A stretch of DNA of 64,000 bases. Source: Calamus simplicifolius (lineage: Eukaryota; Streptophyta; Magnoliopsida; Arecales; Arecaceae). The notes beneath the pieces are model-generated. The model ran no database searches and was not told the origin of the DNA. It saw only the letters and a list, made by a program, of their open reading frames with translations. Numbering within the stretch: position 1 is the first letter of the stretch; each line of letters starts with the position of its first letter. A program made the translations under genes and the position numbers. Positions 35,667 through 46,400 of this stretch are shown piece by piece. The DNA is taken from NCBI GenBank assembly GCA_900491605.1, contig UESW01000076.1, positions 48,863 to 112,862 on the forward strand. The letters run 5' to 3'.

Positions 35667-36625
35667 TATGTATTTTCATATGATGAACTATATAATATTT
35701 TCTATGACTGGATGTTATTTGTATAGACCTTATGCTATTTTGGTTTGTATAATGTGTGTGAAACTCTTAATGTATTTGATTATGTTATTTGTATTAACAT
35801 GTGTGGTTTATATTTTGTGTTCATCTTATATATGTTGATGTATGAATGTATTGTGTTCATGACATCAACTCTTGATATTATACGATCTGATATGATTTTA
35901 TATATGTTGCTCTGATACTTATTTTCTTTATTTATACTATTCCTTGAAGAAAAGATAAACAATGAAAATGTGCATATCTTTTCACCTTCTATTTGATTGA
36001 TGACAAAAAGAGGGAGAATTGGAATAAGCATACATTCTGAATTGAAAAGCATAATTTTTGTTTTGGAAGAATTGGAACTGCATATATTTCTTTGTTTTGA
36101 GAAGAAATTGGAATAGCATACATATATTTCAAGTGTATATGTATTTTATTTTGAAATATCAAAGTAATACCTATATTCAAAACCAAAGCGGGAGCCAAAC
36201 AATGCATTTTTCGAATATCATGTTTCAAGTGTCCTTGAAATTCAAAGTTTTGGCATGAAACGTTGAATTTTGGCACGCCTCTCTTTTTCAAACTTAAAGC
36301 CTCATTTGATCTGAATTTCTTTAAATTTGAATCATTCAATGATTGTTTTAAGTTAAAATCATACTTTCATGATATGAAATTCATCTATTGACCTTAGAAA
36401 TTCTATTTTCAACTCAAAATTTAAATTTTTTTGAACTTTTTAAAACTACTTTGAGCTCTGATACTTTGTTTGCAAATTCTGATTTGGCATGGAAGTTTGA
36501 AACTGATATACCATATTGAATCCTTATCTTTAACTTCAAGTAATCAAGGAATGCTATATTAGAAATGTTTTGTATATTTTTCGTTGTATACTTAATGGTT
36601 TTATCATTATCAAAAAGAAAGAAAT
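35667..36625 (+). other. Sirevirus 3' non-coding region with two polypurine tracts
   Basis: AT-rich sequence without a supported gene. A purine tract AAAAAGAGGGAGAA lies at 36004-36017, and another, AAAAAGAAAGAAAT, lies at 36612-36625 directly before the 3' LTR. The first resembles the usual Sirevirus polypurine tract, and the second sits where priming of the plus strand is expected. Confidence 0.55.
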
Positions 36626-38302
36626 TATTGATCTCATAATGATTTTGATGAATACAAAGCAATTAAGTATGATACTAATGAATGTATTGTTAAGACAAAA
36701 TGAATTTTAGAAAATATCATCAAAGAATGTGTTACTTCAAATCAAGGTAAACTACATGTCAAATGAAAGGTAACACATAGGTAAAGTGAAATTATTGTGG
36801 ATATGTTTTTAAGTCAAAATGATTTTAAAGTTCAACTAATTTGTGATTCAAGTTTTTCAAAGGACTTGAGTTTTAAATTTTTAAATGATTTCATGTTTCA
36901 AGAGCGCATCTATTTTTCAAAAGTACAGGACTGCCTTTAGATGATTTCCGTGTGAAACTTATTTTCCAAAGCATCACGTTTCCTTTGGATTTGCATTGCA
37001 TTTTGTCTTGCATTGGACTTAACATTTTTGTAGAGATTTTGTGCAGATTGGGCGACCGGAATGTCACCCATGGCATCATTGAAAATTTTCAAGCCTAATC
37101 CTAAGACTGGGCGCCTATATGGGCACCTAACTTTTTCATGGGATAAATAGGCACATAGCTAGGCTCCTAACCTGGGTAAGCGAAAAGTTGGGCGCCTGGC
37201 CTAGGCACCCAGCCAGGCCCAACTTTTCATGATTTCATTTTAGACGCCCAATTAGGCATCCAACTTTTTCAGCTTCCAAATTGGGCACCTAGTTAGGCAC
37301 CTAACATGAAATTGCTTTATATCGTTTCCCTTTGTGCCTTGCAAAGCTTTGTGAAAAGGGAAATTGGGCAACCAATTGGACAACCACTATTGCCTCTGAT
37401 GCCAAAAACAAAGAGTAAATTGAAATTGGGTGACCAATTGGTCAACTAGTTGGTTGAAAATTTTTGTAACGGATATCTTTTCAACATTCCTTTGCTTGCC
37501 GTTTTTGTTTAATCCTATCACAATGGACTGCAAACGGCTAGTTCTTGAAGGAGTGTATAAATAGCCTCTCAAACAGTGATTTGGGTATAAGAAAAATAGT
37601 GGAAAAATCATGAAGGAACGGTGACATATCCTTGAAGAAATCTTATAAGAAAATATGTGTTGAAGACTACATTGAATATTCAAGAGCTACCTGAAGTGCA
37701 TTTATTTCTTCATCCTTGGTGTGGCATGAAAGCTCCAACAATTCTTGAAGAGCATTCAAAGCTTCATCAAAGGTTTATTCATTGCTCAAGCTTGCTCAAA
37801 GGAAGAAGCCCTCTTGTGGAGTGTTCTTCAAACGTGTAGAATATTGATTTGAACATTGCTCATTTAAGGATCTGTTATATTTACTTTTAACATTATTGTG
37901 TTTTGATTTAGAGCTTCAAAATTGTGAAACTTGTGAGGGTAGAAGTCTACCCATGTGATTGTTGTAAGGCCCTCTTGTGCCCATAAACAAGTTGCTAGTC
38001 CAGAAGGCTAGGTTGTAAGGCCCCATTGTGCTCATAAACAAGTTGCTAGCTAGGTCGGCTAGGGTTTATAGTGAAATTTCCAAGGAGTTCTTGAGGAGTG
38101 GATATAGGTGTTGGTTTGGCACCGAACTACTATAAATTGCTTGTGTTTAATTGATCTATTTTCTGTGTTACTTGCATATCATTTTCACTTTCACTACACG
38201 ACACTCGATTAAATTCTGAAATTTGCTAAGTACACATACTTGCCAATTAATTTTTTAAAAATCCAATTCATCCCCCTCTTGGGTTGCATTATTTGGGCAA
38301 CA
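36626..38302 (+). repeat. 3' LTR of the Sirevirus-type element
   Basis: Matches 19277-20923. It starts TATTGATC, so the terminal TG has become TA, and ends GGGCAACA. It has a tandem duplication of about 60 bp at 37963-38051 (TTGTAAGGCCC...ACAAGTTGCTAG...GGCTAGG) that is single in the 5' LTR. The palindrome cluster recurs at 37100-37450. Confidence 0.9.
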
Positions 38303-38722
38303 AAGTAAATGAAGGAAAATGCCATAAATTACTTATTTAGGAGGAAGGTGAAAGAAAGTTATTTTTTTGAATGACCAAAATTTGACAATATTACTCCCAA
38401 ATTGGAGGGTAATGTGGGGGGATAAAGTGTTTAGGTTAATTTTTTGAAAAACCAAAATATTCATTCATTTTTACTTTTCGTTCTTCCTTTCCCACGGTTC
38501 ATTCCTACTCTTCGTTCTTTCATTCCTATGGCTACGAGTGCTAGGATTCTCAAAACTCATCGAAGTAACACCACGATAGCTCAAGGCCGGTCTCAACCCT
38601 AGTATCTCCCCTTCCAATCATCATTGAAATCCATTGAAACCCACTATGATAACATGATTTTCTATTGAAATTCATTGAGAGTACTAAAAGTTTCTTACAG
38701 CATTAAGTACTTATAAATTAAG

Positions 38723-39190
38723 ATGTGCTCATTTCTTATAATGAATTTTTAAAGGAATATAATTGCCACGTAACTCTTTCTTTTCTTTTTTCTTCCCTTC
38801 TATCCAAACAAGATAATTGATATTACATTTCTTTCCCCTTCCGTCCTTTCCAAACAAAACAAAAAGAACAATCATTTCTTCTTTCTTACCCTTCCATCCC
38901 TTTCCTTCTTTTTACTCTTTCCTTCATTTTTCTTCAAAGATCCAAACAAAGCCAAGATGAACTCATTTCTTGCGATGAATTTCTAGAGGAATATAATTCT
39001 CACATAACTCTTTTTCTTCTTTTTTTCTTCCCTTCTATCCAAACAAGATAATTGATATTAACTTTCTTTCTCCTTCCATTCTTTCCAAACAAGAGAACAA
39101 AAACGATTCTTTCTTTCCCTTCCTTTTCCTTCCATCCCTTCCCTTCTTTTTACACTTTCCTTCCCCTTCAAACATCCAAACAAAGCCTAA
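38723..39190. repeat. Direct tandem duplication, unit about 234 bp
   Basis: 38723-38956 and 38957-39190 both run from ATG(T/A)(G/A)CTCATTTCTT through CTTCTATCCAAACAAGATAATTGATATTA to ATCCAAACAAAGCC. They form the right part of the DNA-transposon-like repeat and are rich in pyrimidines. Confidence 0.8.
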
Positions 39191-39300
39191 AGGGTAGGAG
39201 AGAGATAATGCATGTAGATGGTGGGCCAAAGAGGGCTTAGAGAGTTGATGTCGTGTCACTATCATGCTGGAGAGGCAATGCCTCATATTTGAAGAGGGAA

Positions 39301-39524
39301 AAGACTTGCTGCACTGCCTTCCAATGCAGCAAGTGCACATCGGGCGCACGGATTGGCCTCGTGGCCGTGCCATCATGCGTGCCAAGGCCCAATGGGTCTT
39401 GGCACGCACCACATGCTATTGTGCCTTGGCACGCACCACATGCACGGTAGCATGAGTGCGCGGTTAATCCGTGTGCCCAATGCGTACTTATTGCATCGAA
39501 ATATAATGCAACAAGACTTTTTCT
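39301..39524. repeat. Foldback element with arms of about 60 bp
   Basis: 39301-39358 and the reverse complement of 39459-39524 align over about 60 bases (GACTTG(C/T)TGCA...GGGC(G/A)CACGGATT). The centre has two copies of TTGGCACGCACCACATGC. This looks like a small non-autonomous DNA element; a related one may lie at 40032-40212. Confidence 0.6.
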
Positions 39525-40471
39525 TTAGAGAGCAATGCTGATGATAGATGACACCGAAGAGGCCCAAATGCCTCGGTTGGTAGAGTAAAAGCTAACAATG
39601 CAACCGTAGGAGGCTAGATTTCGTTACTAGATTGAGGATGATGAAGCGAAAGAGGAGGCCATTGTAGGTTAGTATTAATAATGATCACATCCTAATCCAT
39701 CAAATTAACCTTGATTTTCCATATTAATCTAATTTGGATCCGATCTGGGTCCATCCACCCAGTTCTCAACCAGGTTGATGTAATTGGATTAAATCAATTG
39801 TCGACCTAATCCATGGATCCAGAACCAGCCTCAACCTATGTTTTGGCTTGGATTCAAGCTAGATGGGTATAATTAAGGTTGAAATGCTGTGCCTTAGCTT
39901 TGAGTCAAGTCAGGTTGAGCCAAGTAATTATCCAAGCTTGGCCCAGATTCTTTTGAGATGGAGCATTGATCCTAGGCTCAACTTGAATAGCTTGAGATTT
40001 TTGGTGCCATGAAAAGGGTACTTATTGTCAAAGAAAAAATTTTGCTGCAAAGCCCTTTGGTATAGCAAGCATGCATCAGCTGCACGAATTGATCGTCCAT
40101 GCATACTGATGCATGTGTAATAACTTAATAAGCCTTATTGCGTATCATATATGAATGATTAATTTGCATGATTAATATACATTTATCGAAAGCGATGCTG
40201 TAAATCTTTTTCATTGCTCTTTGGGAGCAGCAAGTCTTTTTTCATTGCTTGTGACACGTAAGATGGATCGAAAAGAAATAATTCTTAATAGAGGGATCCA
40301 ACCGTAATTGATCATTTCCACGCCAATGGTTTCTGATGTATTGAAACGAAATAAAATTAATTCTAATTAACTTCTTTAATTTAAAATATATTTAGCTCTA
40401 ATTAGTAATTACCAATTAAAATCCTCCCCGCGTTCCTGAAATCCCCCGCTCTTCTCCTTCGCCTCCCTCCA
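39525..40471. other. Spacer upstream of the RIF1-like gene
   Basis: No gene is supported. 39715-39965 has GGTTGAG, CCAACC and CTTGG word repeats typical of small plant transposons. 40032-40212 has foldback symmetry related to 39301-39524. The last 60 bases before the ATG turn GC-rich, fitting a 5' untranslated region. No clear TATA box was identified. Confidence 0.4.
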
Positions 40472-43400
40472 ATGGCGGAAACCCTCGTCAGGCGAGACGT
40501 CGAAGTGATCAAAACCCTGGCCGACCGATCCATGGCTTACGCCGCCCTCCTCCACCTCCAGCGACGCTCCGCCGACGATCCCTCCTCTATGGAAGCCCTC
40601 TCCATCCACTCCCCATCTCTCATTCCTCTCCTCCTCTTCGACATATACCGCCAAGACGAAGAGATGTAATAGAGTCCTCTCAATCTCACAGAAACAGCGA
40701 CAAAGTTTCCTTTTTTCTGGTTCTATTGTGGCCAAATCCTTCTATCTCATCATCATTTTTTTTCCTTTTTGGTGTAATGGACCAGTGCCTCCCAGGCTTT
40801 GAAGTGCCTAGGATTCATGCTGTATCATCCGTCATTGGTTCCTACTGTTTCAGGTATGAACTTCTCTCTTACCTTCGATTAATAGTATATAAATTTCTGG
40901 AGAGACTTAAAATTATGCTTTTACTTTTCGGAATTATAGAGGGAGTTGCTCGGTTGGTTCTGGAGTCACTGGTGAAGCTAATAATGACCACTCGGATGAA
41001 GGTTGGCTGTTTCGATGTGTTGGCAATCATGGTTCTCGCATACATTGCATTGGAAAATCTAAGGATGAAAATATTTCGGGCTTCTTTGTCTTGCAGGCTG
41101 TTTGCAACTTGGGGATCTGGTGCATCGCTGTTCAGCAATTAGGTGCTGCCTTGTTGGAATTCAGCATAGACTCGATATTGAGAGCTGTTGTCCATGCACT
41201 CGACAATCCATTTGGTTCTTTGTCCATCACATTTGAGGCAATGCAGGTGCTACCCTCCTTTCTCCTTTCTTCAATAATTATTCATTTATTCAAGTTTGAA
41301 CAATTAGTTTGTATGATAGTTGGTTTACTTTTCCTGTAGAGGTAAAACGAAGCATGAAATATGTTTGTTTTTGTTGTTAATGCACACATTGATCCTATAT
41401 ATATATGGAGAGAGCAAAAAAGTTATCGATGTAACATGAATATATATATATATTACGAATGTGAAAACATATTTTATCATATGCAAAATTCATGCATATA
41501 GTTGGACCTGAAGTGTGAAACCAAATATAGTAGCCATGTGATTTTGACTGCACAGCCATGTAATTTGAGTGTCGACTTAGTCCTCAATAGAGTAGAGTGG
41601 AGGAAGCAGATTCATGTAGCCGACTTATGTTGTTGGAAAAGGCTTAGATGAGTTGAGTTGAGTTGAGCAATATTTATTGACTAAATAGTACTTCTAACAT
41701 GTGGAATCTACCTATAATCAACCTCTGTTACGGCATGTGAGTCAAACTTGATCTGTAATTACTATCATTACCATCAAACTTGTGGATGACATCTACTTTG
41801 CTTGTTAAATCTAATGATAGAAATGGTTGAGGCAATGAAATATATGAGATTCAAGCACATCTTGCCAACTACTCGGCATAAACTACAACTTTAATCATTG
41901 ATCAGCTTTAATTATGATTTGAGATATTTATATTGTCAAATGAAAGCCTAATTCAAGCTACCTGATTTTCCAAGAAAAATTTTGCTTAGCTTGCCTCCAG
42001 TGTACTGTGAAACTCTGCCATTTACCTAGAGGTATCTGTCATTTTGCATTATTCAGTATAACCACCTATAATATCACCCTTACTTGGCCAAATAAAATGA
42101 ATAAAAGAACTTATAAATGGTAAAAACAACAACATAGAATATTCACCCAAGATTGATGCAACTTGCAAGACTACTTTATGAGTGAACCAATTCCACAAGG
42201 AAGAGCGAAAAACAAGCATATTTAAAATGATAGAACCTATGATCTATTTCTTGAAACACATAACTTGCAAGCATTATGCTTTTTAATTTGTAAGGTTAAG
42301 CTACTTCTTTTAGGATCTTGCAATTGCACTGCTATTTATGCCTTCTTTCTCTTGTGGTATAATTTTTAATATAATATTCTTTGTTCTTATTTACAAAATT
42401 TTGGGTGTTGGACTCCATTAGTATAATATGAGACATGGATATTACCACTAGAGGGGTGGAGTCATGGTTGATGGGATCCAACAGGTAAATGAGAGACCAA
42501 AGAAGACCTAGATGCAAGAATTATACACGTTTTTGTAATTTCATTTCACTCCATTTAGATGAGGTTGGCATTGGATGGAAATAATTAAGTAGAATCTAGA
42601 TGTCTTGCTTCAAAGTTCAAATTGATGAGATAAGGCCTCTCATTTATGTTGATGCTGATTAGGACATATTTATACCTATTTGAGTATTATCATATATTTG
42701 TATTTACTCACTGAATCAAACTGAAATGGAATTATTTAAATCACAAACATATATGACTCCCTTACATTTCATGTTTCCTTGACTCTTAACTGTAATTTCG
42801 GAAGTGATACGTGATATTATAGTTTTCTCTGAGCTTTTATTTGTGCTATCATGTCTAACTTTATCTTTCCCATTGGCGGGACTGAGATGAGATGAAGATT
42901 TGATGTAGGATATCACAAATTCATTTCTTCTATCATACAGTCTCTAAAACTCCTCTTGTACAATTTGGTTTCTCAGAATGATGAGCGATACTTGGCTGGA
43001 ATTTTATATTGGAAGTTTTGGAACTTTTTTTATTATTTCAAAAATTTTTGCTACACTTTCTACACTTAGAAGTACTCACTGCAACAAAAAATTTCTAGAA
43101 AAGTACTCAGTAAAAGTAAAGATTCTCAATAAATATTCAATACAAGTGGAAAATCTTTATCCTTCATATTGATTCTGTAAATATCATTGAAGGCTGTGAC
43201 GAAACTAGCTACTCAGCTTGGTGGGCAAATGAGAGACATGACCAACATTTGGGTTCCACCAGTATATAGAAGACTTATTAGCACTGATAAGAGGGAGAGG
43301 GATATGACAGAGAGATGCCTCTTGAAGACTAAATCTGTCATATGTCCCCCTCTACTGCTCCTCTCTAAGGTACGTGTGATGATCTACCACACTTTTGTAG

Positions 43401-46400
43401 CATTTCTGGAAAAAACTTGAAAAATGTTTTTTTTTCATCAAGCATAAATGCTATCTTCCATGCATGTCATGCTAGGGTTAGATTAATTGTCTGCATGCAT
43501 CCTAGAAAATGTAAACTTTCAACATAAATTTTGGCATATTAAAATGAAGCACATCATCTTATTTTGACATTAAAATGTTGTGCATTTAATTTGCAGAGCT
43601 GATTTTTCTTTTATTGACATAATTATTTAAGTTTCATTGTTACCAATGCTCGATTTGATACCTGAATGTTCTCTTTTTAATATGAAATTCAAAATTTTTA
43701 GATGTCCTGCTTAATACTTAGTAAAAAATTGTTGGTATTTGATGTCAAGCTGATTGTATTGCCATACCAAATATCCTTTTAACATAAAACATCAGATGTC
43801 ACATACCCAATGATGCATGTCCCAGTGAATCTAACATATCTTACAGTACTATATTACTATCTGCTGCTTAAATGTATCTGATAAAATCTTTTCATGTCTT
43901 TATCTTATTTTGGCTTTGAGTGATGCAATTCAATGTAACATAAGAAATTGTTTTAGTTTAGAATGTATTCTTTTGATATGCATCTCCTCTGCCTGAGTTA
44001 GCAAAAGAAGAACCATGATTTTTCAGTTGAAATAAATGACAAAACAGATACAAGTTCAATTATATCTATGCTAACCAACTTGAATAATCTTTTAAAGCAT
44101 TAGATTCAGTGTTGTTAAAAGCGCTAGGCACACTTAAGCGAAACAGACTTTTGGAGTTTAGATGCAAGGTGCAAAGCGCAGGCATGCGCATAAGTAAAAT
44201 AAGGCATATATTTTTGAAATAAATGATAGAATAATTATATAAGCAAGATTTTAATATATAACTGAAACAAAGCAAAAAAAATTATAATAGCAATACATTT
44301 AGCTTATTAGTTCAATGAAAAGCCTTCTCTTAGTTAACTGAATTTTATAATCCCATAATGTCTTTCCTCCTTTTTTTTTTTAATGATAGTATAATTTTTG
44401 GTGTTCTATCTCTTTATCTTCCAATTTTTACCTTTTTTTATAGAATGAGAAATATAATTATATATGGTATGGTACATCATAAAGTCGATATAGTCTAATA
44501 CATATGATAGACTTAAAAAAATATAACAAATAGCTTATGAAGAAAAAAATGCTTTTATTGTGTCTCAGAGCAAATCAAAAGTGCATGCTTCTTTTGCCTC
44601 GTGTCCATTTCGATGAAGACACCTCACATGAGGTATAAGAAGTGCCTAACCCTTGTCTTCTTATACTAAACACTTTAGGCATGCCTTACACCTTAGGATA
44701 TAATAAGCGCTTAACCTTTGGTGTCTTCCACCTCACACCTAAGGTGTGCCTAGGTGCATTTTTTACAACATTGGTTAGACTTGTTGGGATTTATAATAGA
44801 CTGTTCAAAATTTTCCCTTTTAAAAACTTTCGAATGCATACTCCAATGCTGTATTAAAAAGAAAGAAAAATACATTGTTGAGGCAGTCTTTCTTTTACTA
44901 TATCCAACAAGAAACTATCATTTGTCTTTATTCACTTGTATCTGCAACATTCCTAATTCCTAATTTATTTAAATTTTCTTTTCACTGTAGAATTTCTAAC
45001 TTCTCTTACTGCTTTTTCCTTAGAATGTGCATAAATTAAATTGAATTTTGTCAGTTTATTGTCACCATGATTGATCAGGCAGTTACATCAGACCTTAAGC
45101 AAAAACTGCTACCAAGCATGATGGATGGACTGCATGATCATCAGCAGAAGGTTCACATGATCCAAGCATGGGGATGGTATATCTGCTTGCTTGGTTCTGA
45201 TGCACTGAATGATAGACATCTGGTTAATAAAATGCTGACAATCCCTGAGCAGACATTTAGTGATCCTGATTCACAAATCCAGATTGCATCACTGGTAAGC
45301 CAGTGAATCTTACACCTAATGCCTCAAAGAATGGCTTTTGTCTGGCAAATGAATAGCTTCTCTTAACAGTAAAATCTTTGGTGGACAGGTTGCTTGGGAA
45401 CGTTTGGTTGATGCACTTCTTCAACCTCAAATAATTGATCTTTTAATGATGATATCCCATGATATGATTCATCAAACTGGATCTACAGCATCTACTGCAT
45501 CCTGGAGACACTGTGATGACAAAATTGCTTGTCTATTAAAAAGAATTAAGGTCATTATGATGCCCTTACAAGGAATCCTAGCAAGTAAATGTGATGTATC
45601 TGTTCGTTCATGCTGCCTGAACACATGGTGCTATCTTTTACATAAACTAGATATCGTAGTTAACCATCCTTCAGTTATAGAGACCACCCTTTGGCCAATT
45701 CTCAAAGCAGTGTTTTCCAGGGGACCTGATCACCAAAGCATTTGTTTATGGACCTCATGTGTTGATCTGCTTGATGAGTTTGTCTTGTCAAAAGTGAAGG
45801 TTGGAGGAATGGCCATGAATGCAGAGGCGCATGCAGATAGTCTAGTAAATAAAAGCACTCTTGCTGGACCATCCATAGACTGTAAGGCCTCATGGAAGGT
45901 TTTCCAATCAAATGGTTACCTTGGGATATCAGTTACTTAGACCTCCACCTACAGATAATTGGTATGATTGTCAGTGGAGAACTAATGGAGACTGTGACAT
46001 TTGAAAATAAAATCCGGGCTTTCAATGCTGTTTTAAGATCTTCAGATCAGTATTACAAGGTGTTCAAGTTGAATTTAAGAGGCTGTCCACTCAGAATGAT
46101 AGGATCCAAATTTGCATTAAAACCATTTTTAAGTTCATAAAGGAGATCTGTGAAGATATGGATTTAGAACAAAATGCTAACCAGTTGTTATGTATAGCTT
46201 TGGAATTTGTAAAGGTTGTTAGGGAGGAGCTAGAAACTTCTATACTGGCATCCCCTCTTTATCGGGTCAGTTTAGATCTCAAGTACATCCATAATTTGCA
46301 GTGCTCTGGAACTGTTGATTATCCAAATGTATCAGGTCTTGGAGTGGGATCTCTTACTTACATGGATATGATTTCTCCAACTGATTACACAAACATATTG

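Larger units (their letters stand above)
19277..38302 (+). mobile_element. Sirevirus-type Ty1/copia retrotransposon, with a nested Ty3 element
   Basis: LTRs at 19277-20923 and 36626-38302 enclose primer site, gag, protease, integrase, RT, RNase H and a third ORF after pol. Without the nested element (26665-34745 plus one TATGA) it would be about 10.9 kb. LTRs over 1.6 kb, a post-pol ORF and a palindrome-rich LTR are the Sirevirus (SIRE/Maximus) pattern. Gag-pol has many stops. The flanks (AAAGG left, AAGTA right) resemble each other but give no clean duplication. Confidence 0.88.
18749..39187. mobile_element. Tandemly duplicated DNA-transposon-like repeat split by a Sirevirus
   Basis: The left end is GGACTGTTTGGATGG and the right end is CATCCAAACAAAGCC, inverted repeats with few mismatches. 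Inside, a unit of about 490 bp occurs twice: copy A 18751-19239, and copy B 19240-19276 plus 38303-38722, interrupted by the retrotransposon. A second direct duplication of about 234 bp follows (38723-38956 and 38957-39190). No ORF is seen, so it is non-autonomous. The superfamily is uncertain (hAT-like ends, no clear target duplication). Confidence 0.6.

Noticed and set aside
35780..36339. Minus-strand ORFs in the Sirevirus 3' region
   Set aside because: AT-rich, Ile/Asn/Lys-dominated chance ORFs without motifs.
38303..38310. A clean 5 bp target duplication for the Sirevirus
   Set aside because: The flanks AAAGG and AAGTA are similar but not identical in register, so I do not claim it.
40786..41142. 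A single 138-codon ORF (40726-41142) as the RIF1 start
   Set aside because: It reads through introns in a shifted frame; the spliced model with GT/AG sites matches the RIF1 family, while this frame does not.
45892..45960. A 55 bp intron that would remove the first RIF1 frameshift
   Set aside because: It would be too short for a plant intron and would delete the conserved FPIKWLPWDIS region; a one-base loss is simpler.
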